Positions 26,401 through 34,555 of a DNA stretch of 64,000 nt are shown here, piece after piece. Within the stretch, counting starts at the first letter, position 1, and the number at the start of each line of letters is the position of its first letter. The notes under the pieces were generated by a model that did no database searches, was not told where the DNA came from, and worked only from the letters and a program-made list of their open reading frames with translations. A program made the position numbers and the translations under genes. Origin of the DNA: Vibrio penaeicida (GTDB lineage Bacteria > Pseudomonadota > Gammaproteobacteria > Enterobacterales > Vibrionaceae); the NCBI RefSeq assembly GCF_019977755.1, contig NZ_AP025144.1, forward strand, positions 2,852,001 to 2,916,000, given 5' to 3'.

Positions 26401-26833
26401 CACCATTAAGAAGACCTTGAATTTGCCTTCCACCCCGACCGTTTACGTCTACGGTAAACGTCGCGCCTTCTGGACCTACACCGGATATCGTGAACTTATC
26501 AAGCTTTAAGTCTAACGCCGGTTCATTGGTTGTTGCCCCTTTAGGAGATAAATCACCATTTCGAGACTGACCTTCGGCGTAATCAAGAGATGATGCAGTC
26601 GTGTTTTTAAACACACCATTTGAAGAACGAGAAAGCCCTTGGGTTACTTCCACAGGGGAAGATTCAAATTGTCTTGAATTCGTTTCATCTTTCAAAACTA
26701 AATTCAACGTACCTTTGGCTGAAGTGTCACTGACAGATTGATTGCTACTGTCACCTCCACCTCCTCCGCATGCAGTGACGACGATAGAAATCATCAATGC
26801 ATAAATAAATTGCAATATTCCTTTGCGCTTCAT
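23429..26833 (-). CDS. Large multidomain surface lipoprotein
   Basis: 1134 aa. A lipoprotein signal ends in VVTAC, with the lipidated Cys at residue 22 followed by five Gly. The body is beta-rich with several apparent Ig-like or carboxypeptidase-regulatory-like modules (for example QVFLNFATTKPSSYQLSALE and GNVNVSHRAMNPSDAAF). A proline-rich hexapeptide array DPYAPT x6 covers residues about 945-980. The C-terminal ~150 residues (YRAYFAFDLSTVPEGVRIINAKLV) resemble DNRLRE/CBM96-type beta-sandwich modules that bind polysaccharide. It is an outer-membrane or surface protein of unknown function. The atypical response regulator at 27165 is divergently transcribed across a repeat-bearing AT-rich region and is its likely regulator. 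Confidence 0.72.
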   Translation of the reverse strand: MKRKGILQFIYALMISIVVTACGGGGGDSSNQSVSDTSAKGTLNLVLKDETNSRQFESSPVEVTQGLSRSSNGVFKNTTASSLDYAEGQSRNGDLSPKGATTNEPALDLKLDKFTISGVGPEGATFTVDVNGRGGRQIQGLLNGEWTITVSAKDGSGKEFARGQQNVFVRADETTAAIINLSLEEGNGSFDFEVSWPKNIALNPVVTAELQSSNGVSLSGFDITISEKDENNWVARASLNDQVASGYYALVFTVHDGNSSGEKVHLAAGFAETVRVIKGNQTSVSQALKGVKGIGSIDLGIELDINDNLPLAILDSETYPQHFAFDSITEFTVSADVSEDDADFGNIIKTWYLNGQMVEVGPTFTINAATSPLSTTYNGRYISGHYRLDVAGVTPTGERSGSASYEFLVTGDQVAAVQQGSINGQVFLNFATTKPSSYQLSALEVKLKNVDGTEVQGAVLLQNDTGLFGGENIAIGDYVLEISLGNGYLPYSTPIKIEAGQLNDLGIVQLMNGTQTNISSTQASTVTLDEKASIKFPINAFKKADGSVYTGNVNVSHRAMNPSDAAFVEAFPGGFTGISTDADGQPLEVDIISFGVIGAKLTDDNGNPLNIADGKTATISIDVANPETAPLTMPLWHLDPVTGKWVEEGEATLQGDKYVGEVSHFSWWNFDYSCGVTDSGRCPWIRVQFEAIDLQGNGVPYAKIKLEGSTNFAYSKTVTTDYLGRVNTKVPFSPQATEDEWEFISYTVSAQQAKPNANGSLLSSKPTSMQFYLDHTDGVAGYGKRYAKTIVLGEDAPYLTVKALDDAEWRAVENSSAPVKVRRPNDSAASAETSVLIKNPGKADLNISSYDFKNTDGSQASGWSISGYQPNFLTASGSQQIQVKYQGSNWELDRAELVIVSDDPTGDTKIPLVTVAPNQAGVVETITLNPMQTFSGQVGYSTIRDPYSPTDPYAPTDPYAPTDPYAPTDPYAPTDPYAPVPTVKSYHAYNSTWGASVYKGNNANGPYEYRAYFAFDLSTVPEGVRIINAKLVNKYRINSAVKLYEGKQSESLNTDNAEEEFRLACQFGDTTCLLGQLSSGNAPLELNFNKIGLDEVREAVLDGSILKFAAVAESNSGSSYIRFRDLELVVEFGY
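23894..24001. repeat. Six 18-bp units coding DPY(A/S)PT in the lipoprotein gene
   Basis: Six consecutive hexapeptide units (DPYSPT, four DPYAPT, DPYAPV). Third positions vary (GGATCC, GGGTCG, GGGTCC and so on), so the array is older than a pure microsatellite. It probably forms a stiff spacer before the C-terminal module. Confidence 0.9.
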
Positions 26834-26937
26834 ATTAATCTTCTCAATTATGTTAAAAGATAAGCCAAATATAGTTATGGCTTTATTAAAAACAGCAACG
26901 AGAAATATATACGCATAAACAATGAAAATTATTTTCT

Positions 26938-27084
26938 ATTTACAATGTGTTACTAACATTATTTACAATATGTTACTTAGAACTATTTACTTTCATGAAA
27001 AAAACACAACAAATTGGAATGCAATTAGATATCGCTCAGTTTTTTAGCATTATCCTTACATGTTACATTCGGTTACTTTAGAAC
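26938..27084. promoter_or_regulatory. Repeated motif in the divergent lipoprotein / regulator promoter region
   Basis: In this 331-bp AT-rich gap, ATTTACAATGTGTTACTAA (26938-26956) and ATTTACAATATGTTACTTA (26961-26979) are 17/19 identical direct repeats 23 bp apart. A related segment, TTACATGTTAC followed by GGTTACTTTAGAAC, lies at 27056-27084. These are candidate binding sites for the adjacent winged-helix regulator. No further gene is seen in the gap. Confidence 0.5.
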
Positions 27085-27164
27085 ATACAAAAAATTACCG
27101 TAGGATAAGCAAAACACCTAAAAATATTAGTAATGATTGCTAAAACCACTTTGGGGAGAAATAC

Positions 27165-27890
27165 ATGAATAAAAGCATAAATACGGTACAATATAATGTA
27201 GCTTATATCACCGACAGGCACGTTTATAAGGAACCCATTTCACGTTTTTTTAAAGACATAAAGGTCAATATATTCTTTTATTCAGACAGCTGTGGTCTCT
27301 CAAATAATGCTTCATACTTAACATTAGATAAAAATATTAACTTTAGTACTATTGTCATAGACAGGAATATAACATCTGAAACGGATTTCTATAGAACAAG
27401 GCATTTCATAAGAAATTCAGAGTTAAGTTCAATTATTATTTGTAGAGATAAAAAACGTGCTTTCTCAATTATTAATTCAGGTGCCGATGATTTTCTAGTT
27501 CCTCCATATACCGCAGAAGAGCTGACTCTACGGATTATTAACGTATCCCAACGAAAGCACATGCCTCACCTTCATTCTGAAAGTCATGTCAGCTTCGGAA
27601 AATACTCTCTTCACCTAGAAACGCGTGAACTCAAAACTCAAGACATCAATAAAAGCCTAACCGACGGAGAACATATGCTGCTTCTTCATTTAATTGGTAA
27701 CAAGGGTAAATACTCTTCTAGAGAAGAACTTTCATTGGCATTAGGAAAGAAGCGCCACCCAATGTCTAGCCGGTCTGTAGACATGTTAATTGGGCGATTG
27801 AGAAGAAAGATTGATGACAACCCCAAAATGCCTCAATACATCGTTACATCGCGAGGGAAAGGTTACATGTTGGTAAGAGAACCAGAATAA
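27165..27890 (+). CDS. Atypical OmpR/PhoB-type transcriptional regulator
   Basis: 241 aa. The C-terminal ~100 residues are a clear winged-helix trans_reg_C domain (GEHMLLLHLIGNKGKYSSREEL ... RSVDMLIGRLRRKIDD ... IVTSRGKGYML). The N-terminal ~125 residues have receiver-like spacing: a single Asp in TIVIDRN and the end motif GADDFLVPPYTAEELTLRI. The paired N-terminal acidic residues are missing, and the conserved Lys of K-P is replaced by Val-Pro. It may therefore be phosphorylation-independent or use other signals. No histidine kinase is adjacent. GGGGAGA precedes the ATG. Codons are AT-rich compared with its neighbours. Confidence 0.82.
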   Translation: MNKSINTVQYNVAYITDRHVYKEPISRFFKDIKVNIFFYSDSCGLSNNASYLTLDKNINFSTIVIDRNITSETDFYRTRHFIRNSELSSIIICRDKKRAFSIINSGADDFLVPPYTAEELTLRIINVSQRKHMPHLHSESHVSFGKYSLHLETRELKTQDINKSLTDGEHMLLLHLIGNKGKYSSREELSLALGKKRHPMSSRSVDMLIGRLRRKIDDNPKMPQYIVTSRGKGYMLVREPE

Positions 27891-27916
27891 AAAAACCGGT
27901 CTCAAACGAGACCGGT
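27888..27916 (-). terminator. Intrinsic terminator of the fabB transcript / 3'UTR sRNA
   Basis: Perfect 9-bp stem ACCGGTCTC / GAGACCGGT (27895-27903 / 27908-27916) with loop AAAC. The U run is on the minus strand (plus-strand A run 27888-27894), so it ends fabB transcription about 110 bp after the fabB stop. The plus direction has no U tract. Confidence 0.88.
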
Positions 27917-28020
27917 AAAATCCAGAACAAAAGGACTGAACCCCGCTCTCCTTGGGGAACTTTCCGCGTCTGTGTGATCAGCTAGGCTGATCAGCTCTGG
28001 AAACTTTCAATAATATTACC
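27888..28020 (-). ncRNA. Probable fabB 3'UTR-derived small RNA (FarS-like)
   Basis: Between the fabB stop and its terminator lie about 130 nt of non-coding sequence with structure: an AU-rich start (candidate RNase E site), a stem TGATCAGC / GCTGATCA (27975-27982 / 27986-27993), a CCCC/GGGG hairpin and the terminator. GAAAGTTTCC (27999-28008) recurs as GGAAAGTTCCCC (27954-27965), a possible pair of seed regions. In Vibrio cholerae the sRNA FarS is known to be cleaved from the fabB 3'UTR and to repress fatty-acid degradation genes. Position and layout suggest an orthologue; the sequence match itself was not checked. Confidence 0.5.
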
Positions 28021-28025
28021 GCTGT

Positions 28026-29237
28026 TTAGCCTTGGTATTTTTTCATTACCAAAGTCGCGTTGGTTCCGCCGAAGCCGAAGCTGTTAGACATCACTGTTGT
28101 CAGCTCTTGCTCACGTGTCTCAGTCACAATGTCTAGACCTTCTGCAGCTTCATCTAAGTTGTCAACGTTAATGCTAGGTGCAACAAAGTTGTGGTGAAGC
28201 ATTAGCGTGGAGTAGATCGCTTCGTGTACACCTGCGGCACCCAAAGCGTGACCAGTCATCGCTTTAGTCGCTGAAATCGCTGGGCTGTTGCCACCAAATA
28301 CTTCTTGGATAGCTCCTAGCTCTTTCACGTCGCCTACTGGCGTTGAAGTGCCGTGTGTGTTGATGTAATCAACGCCATCGACATCTTGCATTGCCATCTT
28401 CATACAGCGGATTGCGCCTTCACCAGACGGAGCAACCATGTCGAAGCCGTCAGACGTTGCACCGTAACCGACAACTTCGCCGTAGATAGTTGCACCACGA
28501 GCCAGAGCATGTTCTAGCTCTTCGATAACCAACATACCGCCACCACCTGAGATGATGAAACCATCACGATCCGCATCGTAAGTACGTGATGCTTTTTCAG
28601 GTGTGTCGTTGTATTTCGTTGAAAGTGCGCCCATCGCATCAAACATCATGGTTAGAGTCCAATCTAGCTCTTCACCACCACCTGCGAATACGACATCTTG
28701 TTTGCCAAGTTGAATCAACTCAACAGCGTGCCCAATACAGTGTGCAGAAGTTGCACAAGCTGAGCTCATAGAGTAGTTCACACCGCGAATCTTGAATGGC
28801 GTAGCCAAACAAGCAGACACAGTTGAAGACATAGTACGAGGTACCATGTAAGGGCCAATACGCTTCACGCCTTTTTCACGTAGCGTATCCACTGCCACAG
28901 CTTGGTTCAGAGAGGAAGCACCACCTGAACCTGCAACGATACCTGTGCGATCGTTAGAAACCTGCTCTTCAGTTAAACCTGCGTCAGCAATAGCCTGTTC
29001 CATCGAAAGGTATGCGTAAGCAGCAGCATCACCCATAAAACGCATTTTTTTGCGGTCGATGTGCTCAGCTGGGTTAATTTTCAGATCACCCCACACCTGT
29101 GAACGCAGCCCTTTTTCTTTGAACTGCTCAGATGCGTTAATGCCTGATTTACCCGCTTTCAATGACGCTAATACTTCTTCGACGTTGTTACCGATACTGG
29201 AAACAATACCCATACCGGTGATTACGGCTCGTTTCAT
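28026..29237 (-). CDS. fabB: Beta-ketoacyl-ACP synthase I
   Basis: Condensing enzyme of fatty-acid elongation, essential for unsaturated fatty acids. It has 403 aa. The active-site Cys is in [19 protein letters not shown] near residue 163; the two His are in [10 protein letters not shown] and [13 protein letters not shown], and the C-terminal [14 protein letters not shown] is present. It is divergent from mnmC, exactly as in E. coli and Vibrio. Its 3'UTR appears to hold an sRNA (separate entry). FadR/FabR-type control is expected from the family, but I could not find a convincing operator. Confidence 0.97.
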   Translation of the reverse strand: MKRAVITGMGIVSSIGNNVEEVLASLKAGKSGINASEQFKEKGLRSQVWGDLKINPAEHIDRKKMRFMGDAAAYAYLSMEQAIADAGLTEEQVSNDRTGIVAGSGGASSLNQAVAVDTLREKGVKRIGPYMVPRTMSSTVSACLATPFKIRGVNYSMSSACATSAHCIGHAVELIQLGKQDVVFAGGGEELDWTLTMMFDAMGALSTKYNDTPEKASRTYDADRDGFIISGGGGMLVIEELEHALARGATIYGEVVGYGATSDGFDMVAPSGEGAIRCMKMAMQDVDGVDYINTHGTSTPVGDVKELGAIQEVFGGNSPAISATKAMTGHALGAAGVHEAIYSTLMLHHNFVAPSINVDNLDEAAEGLDIVTETREQELTTVMSNSFGFGGTNATLVMKKYQG

Positions 29238-29294
29238 GAGACATTCCTATAATTCAAAAATCCGTAGAATAATAACCAAGTTGCCACACAAAAG

Positions 29295-29323
29295 TGGTCA
29301 GCTTTCCCAGAAATACGTACAAT
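29295..29323 (+). promoter_or_regulatory. Candidate mnmC promoter
   Basis: TGGTCA (29295-29300) and TACAAT (29318-29323) are separated by 17 bp and give a plausible sigma-70 promoter about 40 bp before the mnmC ATG. The -35 match is mediocre. Confidence 0.3.
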
Positions 29324-29362
29324 CCGCGATAGTCTCGCACATTTACCCAAGATCATACCACT

Positions 29363-31375
29363 ATGACGACCATTAAGAACGCAGTTCTAGGCTGGAATGA
29401 AGCCGGAACCCCTGTGTCTGATCAATTCGATGATGTTTATTTTTCTAATGTAAACGGGCTGGAAGAAACTCGTTATGTCTTCTTGTCACAAAATCGATTG
29501 CCTGAACGTTGGAACGAATACTCCGATAGACGATTTGTTGTCGCTGAAACGGGCTTTGGCACAGGCTTAAACTTTTTGGCTCTGTGGCAATGGTTTGATG
29601 CTTTCAGAAAAACCAATCCGAATACGCCACTAAAAGAGCTGCATTTTATCAGCTTCGAAAAGTTTCCTGTAACGCAAGACGACCTCAAAAAAGCGCATCA
29701 ATCTTGGCCAGAACTTGCTGAATACGCCGAGCAGCTTCAAAGGCACTACCCAATAGCCGTGCCAGACTGCCACAGAATTGTGCTTGCAGATGGTGCTGTA
29801 ACGCTGGATTTGTGGTTTGGTGATATTAAAGACTGCATGCCTAGTGTGCCAACGCCTAAAACAGGCTTTGTCGATGCATGGTTTCTTGATGGGTTTGCAC
29901 CCAGTAAAAACCCCGAGATGTGGAATCAAGACCTGTTTAACGGCATGGCCAAGCTAGCGAAACAAGATTGTACCTGTGCCACCTTCACGGCTGCTGGGTT
30001 TGTGCGTCGTGGGCTGATTGAAGCCGGATTCTCTATGAAGAAGGTCAAAGGCTTTGGAACCAAGCGCGACATGATTGTGGGTACCATTGAGCAAAAGGTG
30101 CCAACAACCAACATTAAGCCATGGTTTCATCGCTCGGGGACCTGCAATGTGCAAGACGTCGCGATTATTGGCGGTGGTATTGCCAGCGCTACTTTGGCGA
30201 AAAGCTTAGCGCGTCGTGGCATTAAAACCACGCTGTATTGCAAAGATTCGTCACCTGCACAGCAAGCGTCTGGAAACCGCCAAGGTGCGGTCTACCCGTT
30301 GCTCAATGGTACTCACTCAGGCGTTTCCCGTGTTTTTGCTCCTGCCTTTTTGTACGCCAGGCAGTTTGTGGAGCAAATGAGTGCAACACTTCAGTTTGAT
30401 CATGAATGGTGCGGCGTTACCCAATTAGCATGGAATGAAAAAGCAGAAGCTAAACTCAGCAAAATGCTACAGGGTGATTTTGCAGAGCAGTTAGTTCAAA
30501 AATTAGATCAAAACCAGACATGCGAAAAAACGGGGCTGACTTTTGATATGGGAAGTGTTCACTACCCGCTAGGAGGTTGGTTATGCCCTCAACAGCTCAC
30601 AAATGAAATCCTTAGAGAATTGGAAGAAAGCGGTCACCTAACCTGTATGTATGACACAGAAATACAGAGTGTCGAGGAAGTAGAGGGGGGTTGGAGCCTA
30701 CTATCCGAGCAAGGGACATTCACTCATCAAGTCGCCGTTATTGCGAATGGGCACTTATTCAGCCAGTTCGAACATTCAAAAACAATCCCAGCCTCACCTG
30801 TAAAAGGGCAAGTTAGCCACATACCGACAACGGACAACCTTCAGAAGCTCAAAACGGTTCTTTGCTACGACGGATATCTGACACCGCATAACCCAAACAA
30901 TATGCAGCACTGCATTGGTGCGAGTTATGACCGAGACAACATAGACAAGGAATTTGATCAAATCGCACAGAATGAGAATGCAGAAAAGCTGCGCAACTGC
31001 GTACCTAATCAAGCTTGGACTCAAGATGTCGACGTGTCCGAAGGGGATTCACGCCAAAGCATTCGCTGCGTTTCACGGGACCACTTACCCTTTGTCGGTC
31101 CCGTTGGTCGCTACGACAGAATCGTGACCGAATATGCAAACCTGCGCGATCAAACCGAAGCAGATGTCATTGACCTCCCCGTGTATTCCGATCTCTTTTG
31201 TATGGTTGGTTTGGGCTCCAGAGGGTTAAGCTCTGCCCCGTTATTAGGTGAACTATTGGCTTCTCAAATTTGCCAAGACCCCATGCCATTCGCTGTGGAT
31301 ACGTTAAATGAACTGCACCCCTCTCGAATGTGGGTTAGAAGGCTGCGTAAGGGGAAAACCATTACGGGATTGTAA
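29363..31375 (+). CDS. mnmC: Bifunctional tRNA mnm5s2U biosynthesis protein MnmC
   Basis: Completes the 5-methylaminomethyl-2-thiouridine modification at the tRNA wobble position. The N-terminal SAM methyltransferase ([17 protein letters not shown] near residue 72; [17 protein letters not shown] near 170) is fused to a C-terminal FAD oxidase ([21 protein letters not shown] near 268; [19 protein letters not shown] near 610). At 670 aa both halves are complete. It is divergent from fabB and ends in a strong terminator. Confidence 0.96.
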   Translation: MTTIKNAVLGWNEAGTPVSDQFDDVYFSNVNGLEETRYVFLSQNRLPERWNEYSDRRFVVAETGFGTGLNFLALWQWFDAFRKTNPNTPLKELHFISFEKFPVTQDDLKKAHQSWPELAEYAEQLQRHYPIAVPDCHRIVLADGAVTLDLWFGDIKDCMPSVPTPKTGFVDAWFLDGFAPSKNPEMWNQDLFNGMAKLAKQDCTCATFTAAGFVRRGLIEAGFSMKKVKGFGTKRDMIVGTIEQKVPTTNIKPWFHRSGTCNVQDVAIIGGGIASATLAKSLARRGIKTTLYCKDSSPAQQASGNRQGAVYPLLNGTHSGVSRVFAPAFLYARQFVEQMSATLQFDHEWCGVTQLAWNEKAEAKLSKMLQGDFAEQLVQKLDQNQTCEKTGLTFDMGSVHYPLGGWLCPQQLTNEILRELEESGHLTCMYDTEIQSVEEVEGGWSLLSEQGTFTHQVAVIANGHLFSQFEHSKTIPASPVKGQVSHIPTTDNLQKLKTVLCYDGYLTPHNPNNMQHCIGASYDRDNIDKEFDQIAQNENAEKLRNCVPNQAWTQDVDVSEGDSRQSIRCVSRDHLPFVGPVGRYDRIVTEYANLRDQTEADVIDLPVYSDLFCMVGLGSRGLSSAPLLGELLASQICQDPMPFAVDTLNELHPSRMWVRRLRKGKTITGL

Positions 31376-31390
31376 TCCTCCCATAATCGA

Positions 31391-31420
31391 AAATAAGGCG
31401 CTTTAAGCGCCTTATTTTAT
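31391..31420 (+). terminator. Intrinsic terminator of mnmC
   Basis: 11-bp stem AAATAAGGCGC / GCGCCTTATTT (31391-31401 / 31407-31417) with loop TTTAA, followed by a T-rich tail. It starts 15 bp after the mnmC stop. Confidence 0.85.
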
Positions 31421-31517
31421 TGCCCATCAACATCACACATAAGTTAACATTTCTTTTACAATTAACCACATACCCCCTATATTAGACGTCAAACAGGCAA
31501 AATTTTAGAGTTTACCC

Positions 31518-32354
31518 ATGCTAAGTCAGCAACAAGTTTTGCAGTATCACGAGCAGGGCTATTTGGTTCTTGATCAAATGATTCCCGTAGAAACGTTGAA
31601 CGAATTGAAGCAACGAGCGGCGAAGATTGTTGACGAATGGAAACCAGATATCACCACTTCTATATTCACTACCAATGACAATGATCGAACTGGGGACAGC
31701 TATTTTCTCGATTCGGCGGAAAAAGTTCGTTGCTTCTTTGAAGAGGAAGCATTCGATAAGAACGGTCAACTGATTGAGCAAAAAGCTTTGTGCATCAATA
31801 AAATCGGTCATGCATTACATGAACTCGACCCTGTATTTCGTGAGTTCAGCCATCTACCAGTTCTTGGAGACATAGCCAATGATATCGGTGTAGATGAACC
31901 TGAAATTCGTCAATCCATGTACATTTTCAAGCAACCCAAAATTGGTGGTGTCGTGAATTGGCACCAAGACGCGACGTTTTTCTTCACCACACCGCAAAGC
32001 GTTGTTACGTATTGGTTTGCCATAGAGGATGCCACCTTGGAAAACGGCTGTTTGTGGGTAGAGCCAAAAGGTCACACAGGACCTCTTCGAGAGCGGTTTA
32101 ATCGAGATGGGGATAACATCGAAATGGTTAAGCTTGACGATACACCATGGCCAACTGAAAAAAGCGGTATTCCTGTGGAAGTCAAAGCGGGTAGTTTAGT
32201 TATTTTTCAAGGGCTGCTTCCCCATTACAGTGCGCCTAACCGCTCTGCAAAATCGAGGCAGGCTTTCACTTTGCATGTCACAGATGGGAGTACCCACTAC
32301 GCCAAAGAGAACTGGCTGCAAACCATTCTGCTACCTCTGCGCGGATTCGATTAA
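31518..32354 (+). CDS. Phytanoyl-CoA dioxygenase (PhyH) family protein
   Basis: A 278-aa Fe(II)/2-oxoglutarate oxygenase of the PhyH family. The iron-binding HxD lies in NWHQDATFFFTTP near residue 149, the distal His in LLPHYSAPNRS near 236, and the co-substrate Arg just after it. The GYLVLDQMIPVETLNEL start is typical. Substrates of this family are diverse (fatty acyl-CoA, ectoine, antibiotics and others), and neither the sequence nor the neighbours tell which applies. A GNAT gene starts within 50 bp downstream, so the two may form a small operon placed between mnmC and yfcL, which are adjacent in E. coli. Confidence 0.85.
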   Translation: MLSQQQVLQYHEQGYLVLDQMIPVETLNELKQRAAKIVDEWKPDITTSIFTTNDNDRTGDSYFLDSAEKVRCFFEEEAFDKNGQLIEQKALCINKIGHALHELDPVFREFSHLPVLGDIANDIGVDEPEIRQSMYIFKQPKIGGVVNWHQDATFFFTTPQSVVTYWFAIEDATLENGCLWVEPKGHTGPLRERFNRDGDNIEMVKLDDTPWPTEKSGIPVEVKAGSLVIFQGLLPHYSAPNRSAKSRQAFTLHVTDGSTHYAKENWLQTILLPLRGFD

Positions 32355-32399
32355 TGTTTTGTGGAAACAGTAAATCTTCACTCAGATAAGGAAAAATCT

Positions 32400-32837
32400 T
32401 TGCTCACTATACGAAAAGCGAGAGCGGATGACGTGGATGCCATCATGCCACTTTCTCAACATCTACAATACAAAAATTCCAGCCAAAGCGAAGCACGTTT
32501 ACGGCTTAACAAACTCATTGAAAGCAGTGACCATTGGGTATACGTCGCAGAATCAGTAAACTCAGAACAAAAGAAGGATATGGTTGGTTGGCTTCATTGT
32601 TTTCATGCTTTGAGGCTGGCGTCCGAGAGCTTTTATGAAATCGGAGGAATGGTAGTATGTCCGTCAGCGAGGCGATTAGGCATTGGAAAGTTACTCGTTG
32701 ATCATGCGATGTCTAGCCATTCAGGAAAGTGGCGAGTAAGGTGCAGTGAAACGAGAAAGGAAACGCACCAGTTTTACGAAAATGTAGGATTTACGACCTG
32801 TAAAACTCAATGCGTTTTTGAAAAATATTCTGAATAA
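32400..32837 (+). CDS. GNAT-family N-acetyltransferase
   Basis: A roughly 145-aa acetyltransferase: the start motif TIRKARADDVDAIMPL, the acetyl-CoA pyrophosphate loop VVCPSARRLGIGKLLVDHA (R-x-x-G-x-G/A pattern), and HQFYENVGFTTCKTQCVFEK at the end. I chose the TTG at 32400 because AAGGA sits seven bases upstream and the protein then begins at the conserved first strand. A GTG at 32361 would add 13 residues but has no Shine-Dalgarno sequence. The acceptor substrate is unknown. It follows the PhyH gene on the same strand. Confidence 0.8.
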   Translation: MLTIRKARADDVDAIMPLSQHLQYKNSSQSEARLRLNKLIESSDHWVYVAESVNSEQKKDMVGWLHCFHALRLASESFYEIGGMVVCPSARRLGIGKLLVDHAMSSHSGKWRVRCSETRKETHQFYENVGFTTCKTQCVFEKYSE

Positions 32838-32845
32838 CGCGAGGT

Positions 32846-33115
32846 CTAATTCAGCAGTAACTTATGTAGCTGATGCCAAAGCTCACTGACAATAATGCGA
32901 TCCGCAGGAGTCAGTTCAGATTTTGCTCCCTCTAAGCTTTCTTCGATTCGGACTTTAAGATCCGTAATTTCCGTTTCCCCTGCAGCTTCACATGCTGCTG
33001 CAGACAATGAAATATGACCTCTTAAGTAGCCACCAGCAAATAGCTCATCGTCTGATGCAGTTTCTACTTTGGAATCAATCAATTCCAGCATTTTTTCTTC
33101 GTACTCTAGGATCAT
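32846..33115 (-). CDS. yfcL: YfcL family protein
   Basis: 89 aa, mostly helical and acidic, starting MILEYEEKMLELIDSKVETA, with the conserved DDELFAGGYLRGHISLSAA. This matches the YfcL family, which in E. coli lies beside mnmC and epmC. The function is unknown. It is 20 bp downstream of epmC on the same strand and convergent with the GNAT gene (8 bp apart). Confidence 0.85.
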   Translation of the reverse strand: MILEYEEKMLELIDSKVETASDDELFAGGYLRGHISLSAAACEAAGETEITDLKVRIEESLEGAKSELTPADRIIVSELWHQLHKLLLN

Positions 33116-33135
33116 TCTGGTCTCTTATTTCACTG

Positions 33136-33666
33136 TTACTTCACTTGAAACTGGTCAGGGTGAAGAGAATCGGTTTTATAGAAGTGGCGCAGTGCGTCAG
33201 ATAGGCTTCTCATTCGGGGTGATAGCCCACTTTCGAGGATCTCTAAAACCTCTTTATGCACTGTGCTCATAAAGCTCAGTCTATCTGGCTCAAAATCGCC
33301 GTGTAGATTGTCACAACTGACCGTAAAAGGAAAGCCTGCGCTTTTCGACAAAATCCACTCATACGCTTGAGGGCGAAGTTCGACTCGTTCAAACTCTGCT
33401 TGTATTGCTTCAGTTCGACCATCGGGCTCATACCAATAGCCAAAATCTTCTTTAAGCCGGCGTTCCGGTCCCGCCACCATCCAATGAGCAATTTCATGCA
33501 TTGCAGAGGCGTAAAAGCCGCGTGCAAATACTATTCGGTGGTAGTCTTTTTCTTGATCTGCAGGCAGGTAAATAGGTTCATCCCCTCCTAGTTCCAACCT
33601 TGTATTAAAGTCTTCATAGAAGGTGCGATTAAATATATCGATAAGATCTGTGTATTGATGAGACAT
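33136..33666 (-). CDS. epmC: Elongation factor P hydroxylase EpmC
   Basis: 176 aa matching EpmC/YfcM, which hydroxylates the lysylated Lys of EF-P as the last step of its modification. The metal-binding HEIAHW motif is near residue 56, followed by AGPERRLKEDFGYWYEPDGR and the C-terminal LRHFYKTDSLHPDQFQ. The gene order epmC-yfcL matches E. coli. The partner genes epmA and epmB are not in this window. Confidence 0.93.
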   Translation of the reverse strand: MSHQYTDLIDIFNRTFYEDFNTRLELGGDEPIYLPADQEKDYHRIVFARGFYASAMHEIAHWMVAGPERRLKEDFGYWYEPDGRTEAIQAEFERVELRPQAYEWILSKSAGFPFTVSCDNLHGDFEPDRLSFMSTVHKEVLEILESGLSPRMRSLSDALRHFYKTDSLHPDQFQVK

Positions 33667-33876
33667 AAGGCTTTGATGTTGTCACTTTCTAGCGCATATT
33701 TTCCTTGGATTTTCTCATTTGTAAACCCAATTTACGTCCTGTCCTTATATCATGCCTCCAACATTAGGTTTTCTAATCCAAATAACCACATGCCATACTA
33801 ATTTTTACTCGCCAGCTCTGCCATTTCACACTAGAATTGCCGCTCTTTTTTTCCTCTACTTGCTGGGTCTGGAACC

Positions 33877-34500
33877 ATGCTTTTAAGCACGCTCTATGTT
33901 TTAGGTATCACAGCGGAAGCGATGACTGGCGCACTCAGTGCTGGTCGAAAGAACATGGATTGGTTCGGTGTTATGTTTGTTGCGAGCGCAACCGCTATTG
34001 GCGGTGGGACTGTGCGCGATATTTTGCTTGGACATTACCCCCTTACTTGGGTTGAAAACCCTCAGTTCCTGGTGATTACATGCGTTGCTGGTGTTGTTAC
34101 AACAGGCATTGCAAAGTGGGTAATCAAACTAAAAGGGCTGTTCATAAGATTAGATGCTCTTGGCTTGATCGTTTTCAGTATCATCGGGACAAAAGTTGCG
34201 CTGAATATGGGATTGCACCCCATTATTTGTATCGTATCTGCGGTAGTGACAGGGGTATTTGGTGGCTTACTTCGGGATTTGATCTGCCGCCAATCTCCTC
34301 TCGTTTTGCATGAGGAACTTTACGCATCTGTCGCCCTGCTTGCCTCTGTGCTCTATTTAACGCTGATGTATTTTGGTATCAACGAAGTTACAAGCACCAT
34401 TGCAACATTAATCGCGGGTTATTTGTTAAGAATGGCTGCCGTAAGGTTCAAATGGAAGCTGCCCTCCTTCCAATTGGAAACCGAAGAGCCCCTGCACTAA
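33877..34500 (+). CDS. TRIC / UPF0126 family membrane protein
   Basis: 207 aa with seven hydrophobic segments in two related halves. Each half has a Gly-rich motif: SATAIGGGTVRDILLG near residue 40 and VVTGVFGGLLRDLICRQ near 125. These are the hallmarks of the UPF0126 family (YicG/YadS), whose members are trimeric cation channels of the TRIC fold or have been linked to glycine transport. The cargo cannot be decided from sequence. A Met at 33837 in another frame is not used. Confidence 0.9.
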   Translation: MLLSTLYVLGITAEAMTGALSAGRKNMDWFGVMFVASATAIGGGTVRDILLGHYPLTWVENPQFLVITCVAGVVTTGIAKWVIKLKGLFIRLDALGLIVFSIIGTKVALNMGLHPIICIVSAVVTGVFGGLLRDLICRQSPLVLHEELYASVALLASVLYLTLMYFGINEVTSTIATLIAGYLLRMAAVRFKWKLPSFQLETEEPLH

Positions 34501-34523
34501 AGCATTGTGATATCAATCAATTA

Positions 34524-34548
34524 TCTCTGGCGTATGGCACGCCAGAGA
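34524..34548. terminator. Hairpin between two convergent genes
   Basis: 10-bp perfect stem TCTCTGGCGT / ACGCCAGAGA (34524-34533 / 34539-34548) with loop ATGGC, placed between the converging TRIC and SDR genes. Neither side has a strong T run, so termination may be weak. Confidence 0.5.
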
Positions 34549-34555
34549 AATCACG

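Noticed and set aside
29288..29306. FadR operator between fabB and mnmC
   Set aside because: AAGTGGTCAG matches only one half of the FadR consensus; the other half is absent.
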